DNA of 64,000 nucleotides, from the NCBI RefSeq assembly GCF_036373705.1, contig NC_089855.1:3806501-3870500 (forward strand), read 5' to 3'. The stretch is from Amia ocellicauda. Taxonomy: Eukaryota > Chordata > Actinopteri > Amiiformes > Amiidae. Below are positions 11,989 through 20,799 of the stretch, piece after piece. The position numbers were made by a program, and so were the translations under genes. Positions within the stretch are counted from its first letter, which is position 1; every line of letters starts with the position of its first letter. The notes beneath the pieces are model-generated. The model was not told where the DNA came from and made no database searches. It worked only from the letters and a program-made list of their open reading frames with translations.

Positions 11989-12180
11989 CTTGTCCCTGAG
12001 CTGGGCAGGTCCACATGAGAGCAGTGTCAGCGCTGAGAGCTACAGTATTTATGGTTGCTCCTGGTCCTGGAGGGCAGGCTAATGGCCCCATTAAGGAGCT
12101 GGTTGCAGTTGTTAGGAGCATCGTGGGCAGCCCCAGAGCAGAGGGCAGAGGGGACAGTGAACTCCAGGGGTTGCAGGTAT
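11980..12180 (-). promoter_or_regulatory. OR promoter / first-exon module P1
   Basis: One of four copies of a conserved module (others at 30750-30950, 34246-34475 and 63125-63350). In OR1 sense it has a distal GC-rich part, an inverted TAATGG dyad at 12080-12093 (two TAAT cores, possible homeodomain sites), a TATA-like ccataaata at 12046-12054, a short non-coding exon, and the donor caag|gtaagagg with the exon ending at 11989. Conservation across duplicated ORs and the downstream acceptor support promoter function. The transcription start is not determined. Confidence 0.65.
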
Positions 12181-12555
12181 TTTGATACTTATAAAATAAA
12201 AATAATACTTAAAGAAAATGAATTACCTTGACAACAGTCTCATACACATGAAACTAATTGGGGAAACACTAAAATTCCTCTTAGTCTCTTAGTCCTTAGT
12301 TCTTACTCTTAGTCTGGGGGTGGTGCCAGGGGACCAGATGGCTAACACGCATATGCAATACACCAGGTAGGAAGACAGTTTCCCTGTAGAACTCTATAAA
12401 CTTGTGCTTCAAAGCCACACCACCACACAAATCTCAGTCACCAGTGCACCCTGAGAATGGACAAAGGAGGAAGCTAGGCCACGAGTGCACTGCATCACCA
12501 GGTACACAGGCACTGGGATACACGCATACTCTTAGGCCATAGCAAAGGCATCAAC
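12181..12555. other. Upstream flank of copy A, no gene
   Basis: Matches 30960-31200 in copy B. No coding content was seen. Confidence 0.5.
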
Positions 12556-13474
12556 TAGTGATGTGCAGTTCGCGAACGATTAGTTCTTTTTGAACAAATC
12601 ATTTTGGTGAACGATGTGAATCGGATCAGTGTCCGCATTGAATCGGCTCTTTTGATACACCCTGTGAACAGCAGCGGCGCTCAGGAGCCGGAGACCCGCC
12701 TGTCGACTCTCATTCAATGACTCACTGACTCAGTCCGTCGGATTCGTTCGTCCTGGCGAGTCGTTGAGAGCTATGAAGCTGAAGACCGTGTGCGCCATGT
12801 TGGTTCCAAATTCCCTCTTGCTTAGTGCATAAGAAATAAATATGTATGAGCCAAAATGGCATCAATTACATCATCCAGACCGAGTATAGACTACTGTCAG
12901 AAAATTAGATTAGACGTTTATGCAATATTTACTGTACATAATGTGTGTGTGTATTACAGTGTATTCATTGGGTACGTCTGCAGAACAAAACTAAAATATA
13001 TAATAAATCACTATGAGGTCTGTTTTTGTAATGTTTTATACAGGTAAAACATTTTGCACAAATTATTATTAATACTTGCAAGTCATCTTGAGGTAAATCA
13101 ACAAAATTATGATAATAATAATAATTCTTTGCAGATGCCGTTGTCCAATCAATATATTAAATTGAATTAGATTAATCGTGCTGGCTAAATAATGTTAATG
13201 CTTCAAACTGTGGTTATCTCCGGGATTTTAAATATATATTTGTCACAAATGTACTGAACTTAATCCAGTCAAATATAGACTTTTCCTCGCTTTTGTGGTG
13301 TGTAGTGAATGACTCGTTCTTTCTGATTCACGTCTATCTAACCAATCCTGATTCGGGCTGCATTGGTGCGAGTCACTGAATCAGTGAACGAAATGAACGA
13401 AATGAATTGATTCACCAAACTGCACTGAATCAAATGAATCGAGTCACCAAAAAGAATCGAACTGCCCATCACTA
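12556..13474. mobile_element. Non-autonomous hAT-like element
   Basis: A 919 bp element beginning tagtgatgtgcagttcg and ending with the near complement (cgaactgcccatcacta). It is flanked by a perfect 8 bp target duplication gcatcaac at 12548-12555 and 13475-13482. Copy B of the segmental duplication lacks it. No transposase frame is present. Confidence 0.85.
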
Positions 13475-13854
13475 GCATCAACAATCCAGTGAGACAGCCT
13501 CTGTCTGGACAGGAGCTGCCCCAGTGTCCATGCAACATTGAACACAAACAGCTCGTACCAGTAAAGTCTCACACCAGTGGAGGCTGATTAACACATAGTT
13601 GAGCATGGCCAGACACTATATGACAGAATATACTGACATGTGACTATATGCCGCTATAGAGAAGTAGAACCACAGCACCAACCGGCCCACACAGGGGGCA
13701 CAGGAGGGTATTAGGGGAAAATAAAGCACATCACAATGGATGATTTTTTCCAGGGTGGGATATTGAGATTGAGGCATAACTGTAGTACAGCCCAAATGCT
13801 GCCAACACATTGTATAGAATATGAAATTACTGTGTGTGTGTGTCTATATATAAA

Positions 13855-13923
<69 letters not shown>
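13855..13923. repeat. (TA)n microsatellite
   Basis: About 34 TA units adjoining the left end of the next Tc1-type element. Confidence 0.95.
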
Positions 13924-13924
<1 letters not shown>

Positions 13925-13925
13925 T

Positions 13926-15002
13926 AATGGGTGACAAATTAAAGGAAAAAAACACATAAAGTGTCTCAGTAAGGTGTTGGGCACCACAAGACACCAGAAC
14001 AGCTTCAATGCTGTAGGCACAGATTCTACGAGTCTCTGAACTCTACTGGAGGGATGAACACCATTCTTCCAAAAGATATTCCCTCATTTGGGGTTTTGAT
14101 GATGTTGGTGGAGAGTGCTATCTAACACATGAGTCCAAAATCTCCCATTGGTGTTCAGTTGGGTTGAGATCTGGTGACTGCGAAGGCCATAGCATATGAT
14201 TCTCATCATTTCATACTCATCAAACCTTCTGTGACCCTCATTCCCTGTGGATGGGGGCATTGTCATGCTGGAAGAGACCACTCCCATCAGGATAGAAATG
14301 TTTCACTATAGGATAAAGGTGATAACTCAGAAAACTTTGTCATGATTTGCAGTGACCCTTTCCTCTAAGGGGACAAGTGAACCCAAACCATGCCAGGAGA
14401 ATGCCCCCCACAGCATAACAGAGCCTCAGGACCCCCTTACTAAAGGGTCAAGCAGTCAGGCCTGTACCATTCTCTTGGTGTACGCCACACTTGTCAAGAA
14501 TATGACGAAGGTTGACTTATCTGACCATATCACTTTTTCCACATCTTTGAAAATGTTTTTTGCACCACTAAAGTCTCAGATGTGTATTTGTCTTTGTAAT
14601 GAGGGGTTTATGCACTGCAACCCTACTATAATACCCCTCTCTGTGTAGATCTAGACGGACTGTTCTTGCTGACACAGTCTGATCATGTCCTGCATTTACA
14701 TTATCAATCATCTGGGAAAGAGTTGCTCTTCTGTTTTTCCTATCATATCGCAGTAATGCACGAGCAGCACACTCATCAAATGTGCACTTTCAACCACAAT
14801 TTCCAACCCTATTTACTGATGTATTTCCCATATATCTAAATTGAGGTCAGCTAGGCCTGCTCAGCATTTTTATACATGCCACAGAGGATGATTGGATGTG
14901 AATTGCTTAATTGTATCATGCAGTGCACCTTTTTAGATGCATCTGCATTTGTTATGTTATGTTATGTTCCTCCACTCATTTATTCAGGTTTTTCTATTAA
15001 TT

Positions 15003-15003
<1 letters not shown>
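13926..15003 (-). mobile_element. Degenerate Tc1/mariner element, minus orientation
   Basis: The left end reads gggtgacaaattaaagga and the right end, before the (TC)n tract, reads tttttctattaatttgtc, an imperfect inverted pair. Between them the minus strand has Tc1-type transposase remnants: translated pieces around 14084-14287 include an [11 protein letters not shown] segment (the position of SPDLNPIE) with frameshifts and stops. It is inactive and older than its neighbours. Confidence 0.7.
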
Positions 15004-15063
<60 letters not shown>

Positions 15064-15078
15064 ATATATATATATATA
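15003..15078. repeat. (TC)n then (TA)n microsatellite
   Basis: About 28 TC units (15003-15058) followed by roughly ten TA units. They generate artefactual ORFs of repeated LS and YI residues. Confidence 0.95.
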
Positions 15079-15144
15079 GTGCCAGTGCCACTAACATTTG
15101 GTTGGAGTGTAATTCCTTCAACTGATGTCAATTTTATTTTGATT

Positions 15145-15165
15145 TAGCTTCAGTCTTCAAACAAA

Positions 15166-15228
<63 letters not shown>
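15145..15228. repeat. Short repeat arm plus (TA)n
   Basis: Bases 15147-15168 (agcttcagtcttcaaacaaa core) followed by (TA)n up to 15228. The reverse complement of the same arm follows the (TA)n at 24547-24637, so both belong to one TA-rich repeat family. Confidence 0.6.
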
Positions 15229-15231
<3 letters not shown>

Positions 15232-16818
15232 TGAGGGAAAAAAGTATTTGATCCCCTGCTGATTTTGTACGTTTGCCCACTGACAAAGAAATGATCAGTC
15301 TATAATTTTAATGGTAGGTGTATTTTAACAGTGAGAGACAGAATAACAGCAAAAAAATCCAGAAAAACGCATTTCTAAAAAGTTATACATTGATTTGCAT
15401 GTTAATGAGGGAAAAAAGTATTTGATCCCCTATCTATCAGCAAGATTTCTGGCTCCCAGGTGTCTTTTATACAGGTAATGAGCTGAGATTAGGAGCACTC
15501 TCTTAAAGGGAGTGCTCCTAATCTCAGCTCGTTACCTGTATAAAAGACACCTGTCCACAGAAGCAATCAAACAATCAGATTCCAAACTCTCCACCATGGC
15601 CAAGACCAAAGAGCTGTCCAAGGATGTCAGGGACAAGATTGTAGACCTACACAAGGCTGGAATGGGCTACAAGACCATCGCCAAGCAGCTTGGTGAGAAG
15701 GTGACAACAGTTGGTGCGATTATTCGCAAATGGAAGAAACACAAAATAACTGTCAGTCTCCCTCGGTCTGGGTTTCCATGCAAGATCTCACCTCGTGGAG
15801 TTTCAATGATCATGAGAATGGTGAGGAATCAGCCCAGAACTACATGGGAGGATCTTGTTAATGATCTCAAGGCAGCTGGGACCATAGTCACCAAGAAAAT
15901 AATTGTTAACACACTACGCCGTGAAGGACTGAAATCCTGCAGCGCCCGCAAGACCCCCCTGTTCAAGAAAGCACATGTACAGGCCAGTCTGAAGTTTGCC
16001 AATGAACATCTGAATGATTCAGAGGAGAACTGGGTGAAAGTGTTGTGGTCAGATGAGACCAAAATCGAGCTCTTTGGCATCAACTCAACTCGCCGTGTTT
16101 GGAGGAGGAGGAATGACCCCAAGAACACCATCCCCACCGTCAAACATGGAGGTGGAAACATTATGCTTTGGGGGTGTTTTTCTGCTAAGGGGACAGGACA
16201 ACTGCACCGCATGAAAGGGACGATGGACGGGGCCATGTACCGTCAAATCTTGGGTGAGAACCTCCTTCCCTCAGCCAAGGGCATTGAAAATGGGTCGTGG
16301 ATGGGTATTCCAGCATGACAATGACCCAAAACACACAGCCAAGGCAACAAAGGAGTGGCTCAAGAAGAAGCACATTAAGGTCCTGGAGTGGCCTAGCCAG
16401 TCTCCAGACCTTAATCCCATAGAAAATCTGTGGAGGGAGCTGAAGGTTCGAGTTGCCAAACGTCAGCCTCGAAACCTTAATGACTTGAAGAGGATCTGCA
16501 AAGAGGAGTGGGACAAAATCCCTCCTGAGACGTGTGCAAACCTGGTGGCCAACTACAAGAAACGTGTGACCTCTGTGATTGCCAACAAGGGTTTTGCCAC
16601 CAAGTACTAAGTCAAAGGGGTCAAATACTTATTTCCCTCATTAACATGCAAATCAATGTATAACTTTTTTGAAATGCATTTTTCTGGATTTTGTTTGTTG
16701 TTATTCGGTCTCTCACTGTTAAAATACACCTACCATTAAAATTATAGACTGATCATTTCTTTGTCAGTGGGCAAACATACAAAATCAGCAGGGGATCAAA
16801 TACTTTTTTCCCCCACTG
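15229..16818 (+). mobile_element. Tc1 (DD34E) element, copy a
   Basis: A 1590 bp element with long inverted ends beginning cagtgagggaaaaaagta, flanked by TA at both sides. The 5' leader contains a ~97 bp inverted repeat (15457-15553). The same family occurs at 24866-26446 and 35764-37303. It sits inside (TA)n on both sides. Confidence 0.95.
15596..16610 (+). pseudogene. Tc1 DD34E transposase, one frameshift
   Basis: Starts at [15 protein letters not shown]; the upstream in-frame extension runs through the inverted-repeat leader and is not expected to be translated. An N-terminal helix-turn-helix pair is followed by the DDE domain: LWSDETK, then [10 protein letters not shown] and [11 protein letters not shown] with 34 residues between the second D and E. 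One extra base near 16275 (compare the other copies) shifts the frame, so the protein stops at 16318 and the remainder continues in another frame to 16610. It belongs to a family well known in fish and lampreys (family knowledge, not tested here). Confidence 0.9.
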
Positions 16819-16836
16819 TATATATATATATATATA

Positions 16837-18055
16837 CTCACCTAAAGGATTATTAGGAACACATGTTCAATTTCTCATTAATGCAACTATCTAATCAACC
16901 AATCACATGGCAGTTGCTTCAATGCATTTAGGGGTGTGGTCCTGGTCAAGACAATCTCCTGAACTCCAAACTGAATGTCTGAATGGGAAAGAAAGGTGAT
17001 TTAAGCAATTTTGAGCGTGGCATGGTTGTTGGTGCCAGACGGGCCGGTCTGAGTATTTCACAATCTGCTCAGTTACTGGGATTTTCACGCACAACCATTT
17101 CTAGGGTTTACAAAGAATGGTGTGAAAAGGGAAAAACATCCAGTATGCGGCAGTCCTGTGGGCGAAAATGCCTTGTTGATGCTAGAGGTCAGAGGAGAAT
17201 GGGCCGACTGATTCAAGCTGATAGAAGAGCAACTTTGACTGAAATAACCACTCGTTACAACCGAGGTATGCAGCAAAGCATTTGTGAAACCACAACACGT
17301 ACAACCTTGAGGCGGATGGGCTACAACAGCAGAAGACCCCACCGGGTACCACTCATCTCCACTACAAATAGGAAAAAGAGGCTACAATTTGCACAAGTTC
17401 ATCAAAATTGGACAGTTGAAGACTGGAAAAATGTTGCCTGGTCTGATGAGTCTCGATTTCTGTTGAGACATTCAGATGGTAGAGTCAGAATTTGGCGTAA
17501 ACAGAATGAGAACATGGATCCATCATGCCTTGTTACCACTGTGCAGGCTGCTGGTGGTGGTGTAATGGTGTGGGGGATGTTTTCTTGGCACACTTTAGGC
17601 CCCTTAGTGCCAATTGGGCATCTTTTAAATGCCACGGCCTACCTGAGCATTGTTTCTGACCATGTCCATCCCTTTATGACCACCATGTACCCATCCTCTG
17701 ATGGCTACTTCCAGCAGGATAATGCACCATGTCACAAAGGTCGAATCATTTCAAATTGGTTTCTTGAACATGACAAGGAGTTCACTGTACTAAACTGGCC
17801 CCCACAGTCTCCAGATCTCAACCCAATAGAGCATCTTTGGGATGTGGTGGAACGGGAGCTTCGTGCCCTGGATGTGCATCCCACAAATCTCCATCAACTG
17901 CAAGATGCTATCCTATCAATATGGGCCAACATTTCTAAAGAATGCTTTCAGCACCTTGTTGAATCAATGCCACGTAGAATTAAGGCAGTTCTGAAGGCGA
18001 AAGGGGGTCAAACACAGTATTAGTGTGGTGTTCCTAATAATCCTTTAGGTGAGTG
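16837..18055 (+). mobile_element. DD36E (Incomer-like) Tc1/mariner element, copy 1
   Basis: A 1.2 kb element with short inverted ends, ctcacctaaaggattatta at the left and the complement at the right, bounded by TA. The two bases ca expected at the left tip are absent compared with the other copies. The other copies lie at 23328-24546 and 48902-50115. Confidence 0.93.
16983..18023 (+). CDS. Tc1/mariner DD36E transposase, intact
   Basis: An uninterrupted 346-codon transposase, a normal length for the superfamily. It cuts and pastes its own element at TA dinucleotides in the nucleus. An N-terminal paired-type helix-turn-helix region (about residues 8-60, GLSISQSAQLLGFSRTTIS) precedes the catalytic domain with D155 (AWSDESR), D246 (FQQDNAPCH) and E283 (NPIEHLW). 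There are 36 residues between the second D and E, which matches the DD36E (Incomer) group of Tc1/mariner. All three catalytic residues are present. It differs from the copy at 49050 by about a dozen residues. Whether it is transcribed is unknown. Confidence 0.93.
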   Translation: MGKKGDLSNFERGMVVGARRAGLSISQSAQLLGFSRTTISRVYKEWCEKGKTSSMRQSCGRKCLVDARGQRRMGRLIQADRRATLTEITTRYNRGMQQSICETTTRTTLRRMGYNSRRPHRVPLISTTNRKKRLQFAQVHQNWTVEDWKNVAWSDESRFLLRHSDGRVRIWRKQNENMDPSCLVTTVQAAGGGVMVWGMFSWHTLGPLVPIGHLLNATAYLSIVSDHVHPFMTTMYPSSDGYFQQDNAPCHKGRIISNWFLEHDKEFTVLNWPPQSPDLNPIEHLWDVVERELRALDVHPTNLHQLQDAILSIWANISKECFQHLVESMPRRIKAVLKAKGGQTQY

Positions 18056-18061
18056 TATATA

Positions 18062-19671
18062 CAGTGCATCCGGAAAGTATTCACAGCGCTTCACTTTTTC
18101 CATATTTTGTTATGTTACAGCCTTATTCCAAAATTGATTAAATTCATTATTTCCCTCAAAATTCTACAAACAATACCCCAGAATGGCAAAGTGAAAGAAG
18201 TTTGTTTGAAATCTTTGCAAATGTATTAAAAATAAAAAACAAAAAAGCACATGTACATAAGTATTCATAGCCTTTGCCATGACACTCAAAATTGAGCTCA
18301 GGTGCATCCTGTTTCCACTGATCATCCTTGAGATGTTTCTACAACTTGATTGGAGTCCACCTGTGGTAAATTCAGTTGATTGGACAAGATTTGGTAAGGC
18401 ACACACCTGTCTATATAAGGTCCCACAGCTAACACTGCATGTCAGAGCACAAACCAAGCCATGAAGTCCAAGGAATTGTCTGTAGACCGTCGAGACAGGA
18501 TTGTATCGAGGCACAGATCTGGGGAAGGGTACAGAAAAAATTCTGCTGCGTTGAAGGTCCCAATGAGCACAGTGGGCTCCATCATCCGTAAATGGAAGAA
18601 GTTTGGAACCACCAGGACTCTTCCTAGAGCTGGCCGCCTGGCCAAACTCAGCGATCGGGGGAGTAGGGCCGTAGACAGGCAGTTGACCAAGAACCCGATG
18701 GTAACTCTGACAGAGCTCCAGCGTGTCTCTGTGGAGAGAGGAGAACCTTCCAGAAGAACCACCATCTCTGCAGCACTCCACCAATCAGGCCTGTATGGTA
18801 GAGTGGCCAGACGGAGGCCACTCCTCAGTAAAAGGCATATGACAGCCCGTCTGGAGTTTGCCAAAAGGCACCTGAAGGACTCTCAGACCATGAGAAACAA
18901 AGATTGAACTGTTTGGCCTGAATGGCAAGCATCATGTCTGGAGGAAACCAGGCACCGCTCATCACCTGGCCAATACCATCCCTACAGTGAAGCATGGTGG
19001 TGGCAGCATCATGCTGTGGGGATATTTTTCAGCGGCAGGAACTGGGAGACTAGTCAGGATAGCGGGAAACAATGAATGCAGCAATGTACAGAGACATCCT
19101 TGATGAAAACCTGCTCCAGAGCACTCTGGACCTCAGACTGGGGCGAAGGTTTATCTTCCAACAGGACAATGACCCTAAGCACACGGCCAAGATAACAAAG
19201 GAGTGGCTACAGGACAACTCTGTGAATGTCCTTGAGTGGCCCAGCCAGAGCCCAGACTTGAACCCGATTGAACATCTCTGGAGAGATCTGAAAATGGCTG
19301 TGCACCGACACTCCCCATCCAACCTGATGGAGCTTGAGAGGTCCTGCAAAGAAGAATGGGAGAAACTGCCCAAAAATAGGTGTGCCAAGCTTGTAGCATC
19401 ATACTCGAAAAGACTTGAGGCTGTAATTGGTGCCAAAGGTGCTTCAACAAAGTATTGAGCAAAGGCTGTGAATACTTATGTACATGTGCTTTTTTCGTTT
19501 TTTATTTTTAATACATTTGCAAAGATTTCAAACCAACTTCTTTCACGTTGTCATTATGGGGTATTGTTTGTAGAATTTTGAGGAAAATAAAGAATTGAAT
19601 CCATTTTGGAATAAGGCTGTAACATAAATGTGGAAAAAGTGAAGCCCTGTGAATACCTTCCTGATGCACTG
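18062..19671 (+). mobile_element. Tc1 (DD34E) element of a second family
   Basis: Begins cagtgcatccggaaagtat just after a TA and ends with the imperfect complement (…gatgcactg) before TA at 19672. It lies six bases beyond the preceding DD36E element. Inverted ends of about 200 bases can be followed on both sides. Confidence 0.92.
18461..19458 (+). pseudogene. Tc1 DD34E transposase, internally deleted
   Basis: Starts MKSKELSVDRRDRIV with a good N-terminal helix-turn-helix domain (to about residue 110, TVGSIIRKWKKFGTT). After SQTMRNK the sequence jumps to [10 protein letters not shown]: about 20 bases carrying the first catalytic aspartate (the WSDE block) are missing and the frame is lost at 18907. 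The C-terminal half reopens at 19072 with [11 protein letters not shown] and [11 protein letters not shown] (34-residue spacing) and ends with a normal stop. It cannot be catalytic. Confidence 0.9.
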
Positions 19672-20250
19672 TAGGGAATGTGTGTCTGTGTGTATAAAAC
19701 CCACTTTATTGTGATTGTTGTGCAAAAACCAAAACAGCAATTGAAATACTAAAATCAACAATATTACCTTTAATTGGATTTGCCTATACAATAAACTCAC
19801 TACCTGAATGCAAGAAGTATCTTAATTTTAATATAGAGTGGTGCAACATACTTTCAGTCATACAGACACTTTTGTGTTACATTGTAGTTTCTTTTTGTAA
19901 AGCCATTTATATGATATTTGCTCATTTATAAAGGTTTGCCAATAATAACTTCTCAGTGTGAGTAGAATGTAAATTAGCCATTTTCTAAAAATAAATGATT
20001 ACCAAAATATATATACATGTCCTTGACAAGGAAGGGTACTGGTCAAAACGTCAGAAACACACACAACAATGTATGAATTTCCATGTATCTGCTAACAGCC
20101 TGCAGTATAACCATATACATTTCAGTTGAACTGTTATACAGATTGGCTGAATACCAAGCTATACAAAAATGATCTTATGGAGGGACGTGCAGAGACAGTG
20201 TGGGGGACAGTGGCTCAAGAAAAATGAACTACTGCAGTGACTATATATAC
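19672..20250. other. Spacer, no gene seen
   Basis: AT-rich sequence between the Tc1 train and a mini-MITE. An 85-codon minus-strand ORF at its left edge is LINE-free low-complexity sequence with no motif. Confidence 0.45.
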
Positions 20251-20252
20251 AC

Positions 20253-20332
20253 ACAGCTATGGAAAAAATTAAGAGACTACTTAACATTGATTTCTGAACT
20301 TGGAGTGGTCTCTTAATTTTTTCCAGAGCTGT
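20253..20332. mobile_element. 80-bp palindromic Tc1-type mini-MITE
   Basis: The ends acagctatggaaaaaatt and the complement aattttttccagagctgt pair with one mismatch over about 24 bases. It lies in a TA-rich context and is too short to encode anything; probably a solo pair of Tc1 termini. Confidence 0.6.
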
Positions 20333-20394
20333 ATATGCACTAATATTAGGCTTCATAACTACCTAACATCATCATCATATTATTTTTTTGCTGA

Positions 20395-20461
20395 TTGTAC
20401 TGCATGGCATAATTTTAAATAATGTTACCAGCGCCCCCTAATCCCCCCCTCTGCAAATAAG

Positions 20462-20508
<47 letters not shown>

Positions 20509-20745
20509 GTTCCAATAAAACGTACACTGTTCACACAAGAATATACAGTCAGATAGTGTTTTTTCTTTGTATAAATTGTATCTGTTGATTCTATCTGTGA
20601 TTTAAATGTTGTGCATTTTGTATCTGTCCATTCAACGTTGAGTTAAGTCCCAGCAACCAGGACTTGAGAACCAACCAGTAATGAGGCTCCACATAGGCTG
20701 ATCACAAGATAATGTACATTCAGATCATGTGTTTTCCCCTCGTTA
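20395..20745. repeat. Single-unit copy of the gttaagtccca repeat
   Basis: Contains a (TA)n tract (20463-20508) and then one and a half units of the repeat found as an array at 26865-27640, with the hallmarks agttaagtccca (20641), accaggactt and gaaccaacca. The preceding tactgcatggcataat also recurs at 26662, so the two loci are homologous beyond the satellite. Confidence 0.65.
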
Positions 20746-20799
20746 TCATGGCACCTGTCAGTGGGTGGGATATATTAGGCAGCAAGTGGAGCAGGAAAA

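Larger units (their letters stand above)
7601..13612. repeat. Segmental duplication, copy A (carries OR1)
   Basis: It matches 27676-31285 in the same orientation, from the gtgagatttccacacag start through the OR gene, its 5' intron, the promoter module and about 1 kb beyond. Two insertions are present only here: the LINE at 7970-9667 and the hAT element at 12556-13474. Removing them leaves about 3.4 kb, close to copy B, which has about 0.4 kb of extra sequence (near 28870-29285) at the 3' side of its OR. Confidence 0.85.

Noticed and set aside
13736..13927. ORFs ending in long YI or LS repeats (13736, 14876, 14937, 24527, 55882, 56051)
   Set aside because: They are translations of (TA)n and (TC)n microsatellites.
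15829..16236. Antisense ORFs opposite Tc1 transposases (also 17085, 19050, 23748, 24041, 49152, 49466)
   Set aside because: They are shadows of the transposase frame and recur identically in every copy because the DNA is the same.
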